Assembly: GCA_024867545.1 (NCBI GenBank)
Contig: JANFNE010000025.1
Coordinates: forward strand, 1-64,000
Direction of reading: 5' to 3'
From: Phytopythium helicoides
Taxonomy: Eukaryota > Oomycota > Peronosporomycetes > Pythiales > Pythiaceae
Length of the DNA: 64,000 bases
The notes below the pieces were generated by a model. The model was not told the DNA's origin. It was given only the letters and a program-made list of their open reading frames with translations, and did no database searches. Positions 1 through 10,900 of the stretch are shown piece by piece. Position 1 is the first letter of the stretch; each line of letters starts with the position of its first letter. The translations under genes were made by a program, and so were the position numbers.

Positions 1-285
1 CCCTAAACCCTAAACCCTAAACCCTAAACCCTAAACCCTAAACCCTAAACCCTAAACCCTAAACCCTAAACCCTAAACCCTAAACCCTAAACCCTAAACC
101 CTAAACCCTAAACCCTAAACCCTAAACCCTAAACCCTAAACCCTAAACCCTAAACCCTAAACCCTAAACCCTAAACCCTAAACCCTAAACCCTAAACCCT
201 AAACCCTAAACCCTAAACCCTAAACCCTAAACCCTAAACCCTAAACCCTAAACCCTAAACCCTAAACCCTAAACCCTAAACCCTA
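1..285. repeat. Terminal telomere repeat array
   Basis: About 40 uninterrupted copies of the 7-mer CCCTAAA run from the first base to position 285. This is the C-rich strand of the TTTAGGG telomere type found in oomycetes and many plants. The array starts at base 1 and ends abruptly in non-telomeric sequence, so the window begins at a real chromosome end with the chromosome extending to the right. Confidence 0.98.
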
Positions 286-474
286 TTGAGAATAACTTGC
301 CTGTGTACTATTCACATCCATCTACTTGCTGCGGTGTCAATACTTGTGTTTTTACTATCCACACAATGTACCAATAATCTAGCATCACTCCTGTGACATC
401 GTTGTTCTGTACTGTATGGCTTTGCGGTAATACCGTGGGTGAGGTTTCGCTTTTGTATCGGATGTTATACCCGT

Positions 475-641
475 GGGCAATTATACTTGAAATTTGTATT
501 GAAATCTATACGACACTGCGCGACAGCATGACATTTGGCAATTATACTTGAAATTTGTATTAAAATCTATATGACATTGGGTCCGAGGAGGGTTGCCCAA
601 TGTCATTAGGGTTTGGATACAAATTTCAAGTATAATTGCCC
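475..641. repeat. Subtelomeric inverted repeat (hairpin 1)
   Basis: Bases 475-498 are the exact reverse complement of 618-641 (24 nt). A second copy of the left arm lies at 537-560, so the right arm could pair with either. The element sits just before the internal telomere repeat at 664-687. Confidence 0.8.
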
Positions 642-663
642 AATGTCATATACTGTTTAGGGA

Positions 664-687
664 CCCTAAACCCTAAACCCTAAACCC
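664..687. repeat. Internal telomere repeat
   Basis: About three and a half CCCTAAA copies lie inside the subtelomere, in the same orientation as the chromosome end. Shorter tracts occur at about 896-911 and 2607-2620. Confidence 0.9.
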
Positions 688-2463
688 CACTAAATCGACC
701 ACGCTGAGTACGTTGGAAAAAGAAAAATCGAAATCGGCTGGTTGGGTTCTGATATATTACTTTTCGCAGTTTTTGATAAAGTTCCAGAGTTATTTCCGGA
801 AATTCGACTTGTCGTCCGAGTCCGTACAGGTTTCGTATGTATCCTCCCAAATTTTCAGAAAGATTGGCTGGCTAGATCTCCAGGGACACAGTGTCTAAAC
901 CCTAAACCCTAGACGGATTTCTTACCAATTTCTTACCGATATATTTCCAAACCCTAATTATACTACACACCGGGTTTTCTCCTCTGACTACAAAACTTAG
1001 TGCGCTTACTCACATGTGCTATATCTCCTCATCACAACGTCACATTGAATCAATCATAGATGGCTTGTACTGCATACTGACAACATCGTTATCGACGTAC
1101 CAACCATGCCACACCCTTACAATGTTGAGCGTTTCCACATTCTCTTCTCATATACACCATCGTTATCACTCGGTCAATACCATCTGCCTACAACTATCCA
1201 TCTCTGCGTTCTCTTGTTGCCTCACGTCGTCTGCACAAATCATCACAACATCCACCATCAAACGCTCAAAGCCATACACTTTTCTTTCATCGTACTCTCC
1301 TCCATTTTACTGGTCAACGCGTATCACCGAGCGAGCACACGTACAAAGTAATTGCTTTCCATCATGATTCGAGATAACGACTCGCCTCTTCTCACACTCA
1401 TCGTCACGAACATGTGCCAATTCAGCTTACACTCCAGCACCGACATGGTGTCGGTTCATTTCTACTTGCTTGAAAACAAGATTCGCTCTGCATGATTAAG
1501 TACAGTTCCAATAGCTCTCGATGCACACAGTTCATTGCACTGTCCAAAGCATCAACCACAACGCACATTTGCTTCAAAGTTACTTGGTATATATTTTGGA
1601 AAGAGAATAGCTGCGTCGGTGAAGTGGAGTTCGTCGCTATCAATCGGTGTGCTACTTCATCATCTTCTTTGCACAGTTCACTGTGAAATGAATCATGTGC
1701 TTCGGTTTCGTTTACTTCATCTTCATTACATGTTTCACATCAGCTCCCTTGCCGATCAACTGGGTGAGCTCTAGCTATCAATGCTGTCTCAACTCACACA
1801 CTAGTCGTCACGTATCAGTCCATTGAACCATCAAGTATCGATCGTGAAGTAGCCGTCACAGCTTGTCATCCATCACATGTCAGTCAATTATCCATTGGTA
1901 ACATCTCATGGCGTTTGATTTCTTTGCGGACCAATCGAAAATGTAGGATTACACTCGCTCACGGTATGTTCCACATATGCACCTTGGTGACATCAGGTTC
2001 ACCAACACGTATTGTTTCTCGTATCCATTCACAGTCGCCCACTGGTATATCAAGTCTCTTTTGTTTCCTTGATTCTCGATTGTCAATCATTTGAATATTG
2101 GTATGTGTTCTGTATGTGTGTTTGAATTGGTACATGTTGTCAGTCCCTCAGCTTACATGAATGATGTTGACGGTCACACACTTCTTGATAACAAGAATGG
2201 CAATGGTTGCTTGATTGAGAATAACTTGCCTGTGTAGTGTTCACTTCCATCAAGTTGCTACGGTGGCAGTACATGTGGTTTTACTATCCACACAATGTAC
2301 AACACAATTGCCAATAATATGGCAACATTCCAGTGACATCGCTGTTCCATACTGTATGGCATTGTGGTAGTACCGTGGGTGAGGTTTAGTTTTTGTATCG
2401 GAGTTTCCATCAAGGGCCCACATATAGGGAATTTCCATAGTTAAGGGGGAGGACATTGCGCTC

Positions 2464-2593
2464 GGGGAGGACAATGGCCCATTTCATACAAAAGTCAAGA
2501 CAAAAAGGGGAGGACAATGGCTCCGGGGAGGGATGGCCATTGTCCTCCCCATTTTATCTTGAAATTTGTATGAAATGGGCCATTGTCCTCCCC
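2464..2593. repeat. Subtelomeric inverted repeat (hairpin 2)
   Basis: Arms 2464-2521 and 2536-2593 are 58 bp each and complementary except for 4 mismatches, around a 14-nt loop. It lies at the end of a 1.7-kb unit, just before a CCCTAAA tract, at the same relative place as hairpins 1 and 3. Confidence 0.9.
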
Positions 2594-4165
2594 TGTTTAA
2601 GTTCCGTAAACCCTAAACCCTGTGGTAATTTACATATTCTTTCCGATTTATTACCGATATATTTCCGAACCCTAATCAATCTCCGCACCGGGTTTTCAAA
2701 TACTGCTACACAGCTTTGCGCGCGCATTCACATCGATATCGCGTGTGTTTTTCACTTCGAATAAATGTATCTATCCAAATGCTTCTAACTAACTGCCATC
2801 TTCATTCAATACGTACCAACCATCCTCACACCAACATGTTGTTCATACCTCTCATTTCATTGCCTTATACTCGCCGTGTCTGCTACGCTTTTTTTACATT
2901 CGCATACCATTCTCCATCACTACGTTTCTTTGTTTCTCTTCTCGTATGCACAACACCATCACATGCGCCATCAAATACTCATTACTCTACAATTTTCTTC
3001 AATTATAATCTACTCCGCGTCAGCCGTCACATCTTACTGTCCAACCACAATGTGCTCAACATCCTTGCTTTACATCATCTTATCTGATAACGGCACGGGT
3101 CACCAACTACTCATGCTAGTGCATACGTCACAGCTCTGCTAACACATCAGCGCCGATATGGTATTCGTTCGTCCACTTGGTTGAAACATGATACTCTCTT
3201 CATCATAATACCCACTTTCAAACATTGTGGCTACACTTCACGCACCCGGAATCATGATGCACAACGCAAGCAGGTTGCTTTCAAAATATCTGGCATTGAT
3301 TGTTGAAAGAGAATAAACCCGTATGTGAAGTCGGCGATGTCGCCAACAATCGTTATGTTCGGTCAACATGTTCTGTTCACAGTTCGTTGTGTAGTGAATC
3401 ACGCACTGTTGTTTGGTCCACTGCATTACATGCATCGCATAAATGCACTTGATGATCAACTAATTGAACTGTAGTCGTCAATGTCGCCTCGTCTTAGAAC
3501 ACTAGTCGTCACATCACAGTGCATATGATCATCAAGTATTGCTCAAGAAGCTATCACATGTTGCCATCTGCCACATGTCAGTCAATTATATTTTGGAATC
3601 ATCTCATGGCGTTAGATTTCATTGTGGACCAATCGAAAATGTAGGATTACACTCGCTCATGATATGTTCCACATGTGTACCTTGGTGACATCATGTTCAC
3701 GAACACGTATTGTTTCTCGTATACATTCACAGTCGCCCGCTGCTATACCAAGTCTGTTTGTTTCCTTGGTAGTTGATTGTCCATCTTTTGAATTTGCTTC
3801 ATGTTCTCTGTGTGAGTTTGATTTGGTTCATGTTGTCATTCCATCCGCTTGCACAAAGCACATTGGTGGTCACGCAATATATCTTGACACGAACGACATT
3901 GGCTTGTAGATTGAGAACAACTTGCCTGTGTAGCATTCACTTCCATCAACTTGCTACGGTAGCAGTACATGTCGTTTTACTACCCGCACAATGTACACCA
4001 CAACTGCCAATAATCTGGCAACATTCCAGTGACATCGTTGTTACGTACAGTATGGGTTTGTGGTAGTACCGTGGGTGAGGTTTAGTTTTTGTATCGGAGT
4101 TTCCATCAAGGGCTGACATATAGGGAATTTCCATAGTTAAGGGTCCGGACATCTGCGCTCGGGAC

Positions 4166-4285
4166 GGACAATGGCTAGCCCGATACAAATTTCAAGATAA
4201 AAGTGGCAGGACAATGGCTCCGGGGAGGGATGGCCATTGTCCTGCCACTTTTATCTTGAAATTTGTATCGGGCTAGCCATTGTCC
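4166..4285. repeat. Subtelomeric inverted repeat (hairpin 3), perfect arms
   Basis: Arms 4166-4218 and 4233-4285 are 53 bp each and perfectly complementary around a 14-nt loop whose sequence matches the loop of hairpin 2. The arms differ from those of hairpin 2 in several blocks, and both arms changed together. It lies immediately before the CCCTAAA tract at 4302-4315. Confidence 0.93.
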
Positions 4286-4301
4286 GGACATGTATAAGTT
4301 C

Positions 4302-4315
4302 CCTAAACCCTAAAC
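4302..4315. repeat. Internal telomere repeat at a transposon junction
   Basis: Two CCCTAAA copies directly abut the truncated 3' end of the minus-strand copia relic. This marks the inner edge of the subtelomeric repeat. Confidence 0.85.
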
Positions 4316-5500
4316 TCTAGCCTTTTGTATGACATTCGTTTTGAGTTGGCCAATGTGCACATTTGGCAGAAGAATGCCACTCTTTTCAGCTCTGAATATG
4401 GCACATGCGGCACATTTTCTATGGCTCGACTGGCAATTAATCGAATTAGTCGTTCTCTGCCAATATGACCAAGGCTAAGATGCCATTCTTTAATCAATCT
4501 TTCATTGGTTTCATCCCTTTTCTGGACAGTGAGTGCCTTTTCCTTTCCACTCACCTTTTGAGTTGGTAGATAGTATACTTCACCAATGGCTACCCCGGCA
4601 AACTGAAACTGTCCTTTTCTGTTAAAGAAATACAGGAAATCACCATCTTTTGACTGGATGTGTCTGTACCCATATTTGGCCAGGTAAAATGCACTCAACA
4701 GATTACTGCACGACGTCAATGGCATCTGCCAAACGCTTCTTCCCACTCTGTTGACGAACCATATTGACGACAACCGGAGCTGTCTGGTGAGCAGACTTCC
4801 AGATCTCCTTCTTCGACTTTTCCTGGAAGATCAGGATCACTTTCTCTGCGACGTGTGCAATGTTGAAACTGTCCTTGTCCAGTGATACAGAGCTTGCCCA
4901 GAACTCGCTCGGAAGGTGCTCGAGCACTTCCATGCAGAGGAATGATTTAGTCACCATCTCTTGTCCTATGAGGGTCATGCTCTTTCGGTTGATCTCATTC
5001 CGTAACTTCTTCAATCCAGCAATGTACGATCGCAGATTCTTAAAGTTGGATTCAGCATTCTTGGTCCATTGTTCCTTGAGTTGGATGATGCCGCCTGCAT
5101 CGCCGAGACCGAACTGACTCTCGAGTGCTGACCACACGTCGCATGGTCGCATCCTTGAAACGGCGTCTGGAAGCGTCGAGAGGAACGTGTTCGGTAGAGC
5201 AACGTTGATCAAATTCGTCATCCCAGTTAGAGCACGCTTGTAGCCTTGCACTACGTAGCGATGTTCCAACTTCTCCTGATTGGTCGCCGAAGGGTCGATC
5301 GCCTGCGGCATGTTGGGGTGTTCTGTAAGGAACGTAGCCATCTTAATAGTAGCTGCAGGCATCCCATTGTCGAGTAGCTTTTCCTCCCATACCTCCTCAA
5401 GGTGCTGGATGTAGTTGAGGAGCTTGTCCTTTCACATGGAGTACTCGCTCTTCGTGCCGATGAAGCGATCAAGTCCAGCAGGTGGGCTCTTAGACTCACT
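4316..5500 (-). pseudogene. Truncated Ty1/copia retrotransposon (gag plus integrase N-terminus)
   Basis: Read on the minus strand, 5500-4703 encodes a copia Gag-like region, interrupted by an in-frame TGA near 5435. After an internal loss of sequence, 4773-4316 encodes a GAG-pre-integrase region with WHLSLGHIGRERL and FCQMCTLANSKRM, which form the HHCC zinc-binding pattern of copia integrases. The zinc knuckle, protease, integrase core, reverse transcriptase and RNase H are all missing. The element stops where internal telomere repeats begin, which suggests that a chromosome break or subtelomeric recombination truncated it. Confidence 0.85.
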
Positions 5501-5519
5501 CATCGTACTGTACAGTGCC

Positions 5520-5822
5520 CTATTGCACTGACAGTGTCTCTTCTGGTGTCTCGACACTCGAGTCTGGGTCTTCACTCGGGGTCTCAACACACGACACCTT
5601 GGTCTCCACACTCGGGGTCTCGACACTCGATGGTCCGGTCTTCTCACACGAGGTCTCGACACGCGGCACCTTGGTCTCCACGCTCGAGGTCTTGACACTC
5701 GATGGTCCGGTCTGGTGACAGCAGTAGGTGCGCTGACACGGGCTTGACTTGTAGTACTTGAAATGTTGTTGTGCCGTCAGTTTTCGAAGTGAGGAGATCG
5801 CATCGTTTCCTCCTTCAGTCAC
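5520..5822 (-). CDS. Hypothetical 100-aa protein with internal peptide repeats
   Basis: The 100-residue reading frame starts MTEGGNDAISS. Residues about 38-95 consist of a repeated Ser/Thr/Val/Glu-rich motif of the type SSVETPSVETKV. This reflects a tandem DNA repeat of about 72 bp, with roughly two copies between 5570 and 5710. No family is recognised. It lies just upstream of the copia relic and could be its degenerate 5' part or an unrelated minisatellite that happens to be open. A TATATAAA-like sequence occurs at about 5835. Weak as a gene. Confidence 0.3.
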   Translation of the reverse strand: MTEGGNDAISSLRKLTAQQHFKYYKSSPCQRTYCCHQTGPSSVKTSSVETKVPRVETSCEKTGPSSVETPSVETKVSCVETPSEDPDSSVETPEETLSVQ

Positions 5823-6889
5823 ATCCCTCGGCTTATATAAACTTTAATATAGTATAGTCTCTTTTAGTCTAACTGGCTCTCTTTTCCCATTGGTTCTTTT
5901 CCTCATTACATTGGCCAATCATTGCCTGTTATTATTAGCCAATCGTGGAATTTTTTATGTGCCAATCGTTAGCCGTGACAATTATCCGTGTACAGGGAAC
6001 GGAGGTGACGCACCGAACGAACCGCGACAATTAATGCCTGTGATTGGTTGTTAGTCCGAACGATTGAATAGAAGTCGTGGCAGTCTCCATTGGCAAATAC
6101 TCACACAAGCCGTGCTGTGATTGAATACAGGTCGGACAAGGATGGTATTGGCGCAAACAACTTAGGCCACACTGTTTATCGGCTACTACAACGCCTTCAC
6201 TCCTTTTCTTTATAACGCGGTCAAGTCACGTCGTCATTAGAGGTTGCAAAACTCAGATTTCTTCGGCAGAAATAGGAGTAGAGGCGTAGAGTAATTGGCA
6301 GAACGCACCCGTAAAAGCCTCCAATGGCTGGAGTGCGTTGCGCGTGAGTTCAATTTTCACCACAACACGTGCGATGAAAAGCACGAGCTCATCGCCACTA
6401 GTGCCAGCAAACATGCTAGAGACCAAAACAAGCTAAAAGCGAGAAGGCAGTGTCTGGGGAGAATTTTTGTTACAGTTTTTGTTAATCTCCCTATGTTTAT
6501 GCCACAAGCTACAAGGAAAATAGACAGGTAAGCTTGGATGTGTCTGTAAGCACACCACTACACATGCATCACCTACATATCAACACAACGACTCAATCCT
6601 GCAGTCAGTGTAGTCAGCCTGTGGTCGACGCCCTGAGGCAGTGTCCGCGAATAGCTGCGTTCGCAAGCTGCGCAGCGCCATACTCCGCAAGGTCGGAGTC
6701 TCCAAAACGAACCGACCTGGTAAAGACGCCTTCGCTCGACATCCGCACAGCAGCAACAACCCCAGAGAACTCCATCAATAGTCACGTCACGATTGTTAAC
6801 TATGCCCCAACCAAGTGGGTCGACATTGAAAAACCCTTCCTGGTGTTGGTCAACTCCAAGTGCGTGTTGTCATTCCAAATCTCTCTCCT
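5823..6889. other. No recognisable gene; AT-richer spacer
   Basis: This stretch contains several CCAATC-type motifs between 5890 and 5975 and a 78-codon open frame at 6295-6531 (MAERTRKSLQWLECVAREF) that I do not recognise. Nothing here can be supported as a gene. Confidence 0.4.
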
Positions 6890-7204
6890 AAACATGAACT
6901 CAGCGCTTCCTTTTCAATTGAAGAGAAAAGAGAAAACAGTTTCCTAATCAATTGACGCTTGCAATGATACGTCGGAGTTTACTTGCGGGACCTAGAGATT
7001 TCGCATGGACAGCTCTACGTAGCCCTGTCACGAGCTACAGCAAGAGGGCGAATCTGCGTCTTAATCAAAGATGCTTCGGACAGCACTGTTGGATATGACG
7101 AATCTCAAGTCATCAACGGCTCGACGGTCATCGCAAGATGCAGCGTGGCTGGAGATCGCGCGAGCGATCGCGCAGGCCAATGGCTTGAGGATCGCACCAG
7201 TTGA
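6890..7204 (+). pseudogene. Helitron/Pif1-type helicase C-terminal relic
   Basis: The frame at 6983-7204 encodes HGQLYVALSRATARGRI, the conserved C-terminal motif of Pif1-like helicases carried by Helitrons. Just upstream, in a different frame, about 6900-6945 encodes FQLKRKEKTVS, which resembles the segment that precedes it in Helitron helicases. The two pieces are separated by a frameshift and the rest of the helicase is absent, so this is a decayed Helitron tail. Confidence 0.7.
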
Positions 7205-7955
7205 TGTTGCCAGCCACGGCTCAAGCATGCATGTGTAGGAAGGACGGTTCTTAGGCAGCTAAGGACCGACGTGCCGACCGGCACGGCGTCCAAACAATCA
7301 ATCACTTCGGCTTTTACCATCAACAACACACGCCAAGTCGTCCACTCCTCGAGCAGCATTCTGGAAGTGGAACAAGCACGCACGATGGGGACATTTTCAC
7401 GGAAAACATAGTTTATCGAGTAATCGTAACTGAGCAGCTAATTTGCTAATGGTAATATGCGGTGAATAAATTACGCGGTTGCCCAATTGAAACCGTCCAC
7501 GCTTGCGGAACCAGCGCTCGGTTTGTAAACAGTACATTTGTCTTCATGCGTTGGGGTTTTAATGATTTGAACGGGGATCCGTGTCGCTGAAAAGACTTTG
7601 ACGAGACGAGCATAATTGCGGGGATACCACCAGTGCTATTCCTGCCGGGACACTTCCAGTTGGGATCGTGTGCAATGTTCTTGCAGTCCTCATTTGCCTC
7701 GAGCAACGACAAAAATGCATGTCCCTCCATCGCACTAACGCACTACAAGCTCTCGGCAACATTTACCGTTAATTACATATTTAGCCTAATCGGAAACAGT
7801 TTTTTGTCGCAGCTGCAGATTCGCCACCATGAAAACGGAAGCGCATCTTCGATCGGCGAGTCGAGTCGACGCGCCTTCTGCGCTCCTCCTCTCGGGCTTC
7901 TCTGCCGCTTGGCGCTGCGTGGGCGGACGGCCGCGTCTGCTACATCAAGACCGTC
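7205..7955. other. Spacer upstream of the long fusion gene
   Basis: No gene is recognised here. The minus-strand open frame at 7446-7730 (94 codons) has a protein-like composition, but no family was recognised and its 5' side is unsupported. The right end is the presumed promoter of the gene starting at 7956. Confidence 0.4.
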
Positions 7956-10900
7956 ATGTGGCTACTCGGGTGGCCGCTGGGGCTCTTCCTGTCGGCCGTG
8001 TCGAGCGTGTTCGGCATCCTGGGCAAGCTGTTCCTCAAGCTCGCGCACAACCAGCGCGAGCGCGAGGAGGAGGAGGACGAGCGCGCGGGCAAGAGCCGCA
8101 GCGCCGTGGCTGACGGCTACGTGCCGCGCCGCGGCAACTCGCAAGCGTGGGGCTTCTACTTCTACAGCGGACTCTTCTCCATGCTCGTGCTCAACCCGGC
8201 GCTCGGCGCTGTGGCCTACTGCTTCGCCACGCAGTCGCTGCTCGCGCCAATGGCGGGGCTCACCATCGCCTGGAACACGCTCATGGGCCCCATGCTGCTG
8301 CCGCACGAGCGCCTCACCACCAACGACGTCGTCGGCGCCTTCCTCATCTTCGCCGGCTGCGTGCTCGTGGGCGTGTCGGGCACGCACGAGACGCCGCCGC
8401 TGCCCGTCGACAAGCTCGCGTCGCGCTTCGTGACCTTCCCGTTCCTGCTCTACTGCGTCGCGCTCTTCGCGGTGCTCGTCGTGCTCATCCACCACGCCAA
8501 GCACGCGCTGCACTTTACGTGCTCCAGGCGCGCGGACGACGACGTCATGGGCACGTCCGGCCGCAACCGCCGCCTCGAGCTGCGCCAGGCCACGCGCGTG
8601 TGCATCAGCGTGTTTGCAGGCGTCATGAGCGGCCAGCTCTTCTTCCTTGCGGCCACCATGCGCCTGCTGCACGACGACGGTGAGTCGGGTATCTGGCGGT
8701 ACCCGCTCACGTACGTGTGCATCGTCGGCGCCATCTCGACGGCGCTGTTCGGGCTGTATCTACTCAACGAGGCGCTCAAGGTTGAGGACGTGGTGGTGGT
8801 CATCCACCTGTACGAGGCGAGCTACATCCTGGCGGGCGCCATCTCGGGGCTGTGTTTCTTCCAGGACATGAAGCACATGTCCGCGTGGCACTACATCGTG
8901 TACTCACTGAGCCTGCTGCTTATCCTGCTAGGCATCTACGTGGTCGCCAAACGCAGCAACGCGCAGACGGAGAACGAGAGCCTGCTACCGCTGCTCGGCG
9001 CGCCGCCCGTCGAGGTCGCGTCCGCCGAGCGCATCATCCAGAAGGCCGAGTACTACGCCGCGCGCCGCTCGTCCTCGCCGACGCGGCTGCTGCGCGCGAT
9101 GCGGGCCGCCGACGTCTCGAGCTTGCAGGTGCTGCTTAGTCTGTCTGAGGACCAGAAGTCGGAGCTGGTGGAGCGGGCGTTGGGCCGCTTGGGCGAGCTT
9201 AGAGAGCAGGTGCAGCGCCGAGGCTCGCAGGAGGGCGTGTTGTCGCACTTCAAGGAGATGCGGACCAAGTTCCTGCGCGACGGCGGGCTCTTCAGCGAGG
9301 AGACCAAGGGCGGCAAAATAGCCGAGGGGATGGCCCAAGTCAGCTGGGTGAACGCGGATGCCAAGCCTGACGTCGACCTGCCGGCGCTGCGGTCGCTCAA
9401 GCCCATGATCGGCGCCGAGCTCGAAGTGGGCACGACCCACCGGGGCCGCTACCTCTGCGGCTGGGTGGCTGTATCCGACGCCTTCTTCGGCATCTCGTCG
9501 ACTTGCATGATCATCGAAGACGTCACGGGGTTTCTGATCGAGATCGCGGTCTACGGACTCGTGATGGACGAGCTCCCGCCGCGAGAAAAGCAGCATCGAG
9601 TGGCCGCCATGTTCCCGAAAGGCAAGCCGATCATCGTCTACGAACCGTACTACAAGGTGCGCCAGGATATGTCGGTGGGAGTCCGCGTCGACCGACCGAG
9701 CGAGATTGTTGCCTGGAAAGACATGCCCGCGGACCTCGAGTCGTGGAAGAAGCTCGGGAACGACTTTTTCAGTGTCCTGAACAAACGCAACGAGGGACGC
9801 GGAGCACTCTCGTGCTATCATAGAGCTCTTCGAACCGTGGATGGCGACATCAAAATGCTTGCCGTGCTATTGAACAATATAGCGACGTGTCGTTTCCACC
9901 TTGAAGACTTTGATGTCGCCACTCAGCTAGCAGGCGCAGCCGTGCATCTCGATCCGACGTACCTCAAGGGGTGGTATCGCTTGGCATCATCGTTGATCGA
10001 AAAGGAAGAAGAGACGCAGGGGGCTGGGGATAGCTACAGCGGTGTGATGGCCCAAAGAGTAGTTGGGTTTGCTGGCCAAAGTATCCCAAATCTAAAGCTG
10101 AGTCAAAGACAAATGCTCGAGAAAGCCATCAGCGACAAGGCAGTTCCAACTTCAGACGATGGTGTGCGTTTCAAATCTTACGCCGGGTGGTGCGTTGAGC
10201 TCGCGTCGCCAGGCTTCACAATGTCAGTCGAGGATCACGAAGAAGAGTCGCCGCCTGCACCACAAAACGCAGAATCGTGGCGCAAGGTCGGGTCTGAGAG
10301 CTTCACTAATGGCGACTATCGCGCGGCAGAGCGGTCCTATTTGAAGGGTGTGTCTGCAATGGCGTCGAGCACCTGCGAAGTGGCGGCAGTTCTCAATAAC
10401 ATTGCTGCAGTGTATTTGATGCTTCACCGAGAAGCAAGTGGCGGCACTGCCATAGGTGCCGGACCATCCCCATCGAGAATTCCAAACGAAGAGATGGTGC
10501 TTCTCAACTGTACCGTGGCAGGCATTATCGACCCCCTCAACTACAAGGCGTGGGTGCGCCGTGCTCGGGGATTGCAAAAACTTGACTTCACTCCCGAAGA
10601 GTGCATTGCAGATTTGCACACCGTCGCAGCCAGTGTGATAACAAAGAAAACTTCAACTGCAGCGTCAAATCTTCGGGTGGCAGAGCTGAAGCAAGGTTTG
10701 AACGCAGAAATCCAGAGGTTTTCTAGGCAAGCCGCTGCTGCGAAAGCGGTCAAGCAGGTTTCGGACACGCCAACAGACGTTCAGCGAGAGGAACGCGACG
10801 CTCACAACCACCCAAAATTCCCAACTCAACCATTTCCTTCCTCTGACCCCGACAATCCATTCGCCGAAGAATCGATCGACGCATATATCGCTCGAATGGA

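Larger units (their letters stand above)
286..4312. repeat. Subtelomeric tandem repeat, unit about 1.7 kb
   Basis: Three stretches (from 286, 2216 and 3911) begin with nearly the same sequence and run about 180 bp in parallel through the motif ACCGTGGGTGAGGTTT. A second marker, GTGGACCAATCGAAAATG, occurs near 1928 and 3624. A third, containing TTACCGATATATTTCC, occurs near 935 and 2651. The spacing of about 1,700 bp gives one partial and two near-complete diverged units. Each unit ends in a hairpin and a short CCCTAAA tract. The reading frames inside are short and do not look like genes. Confidence 0.85.
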
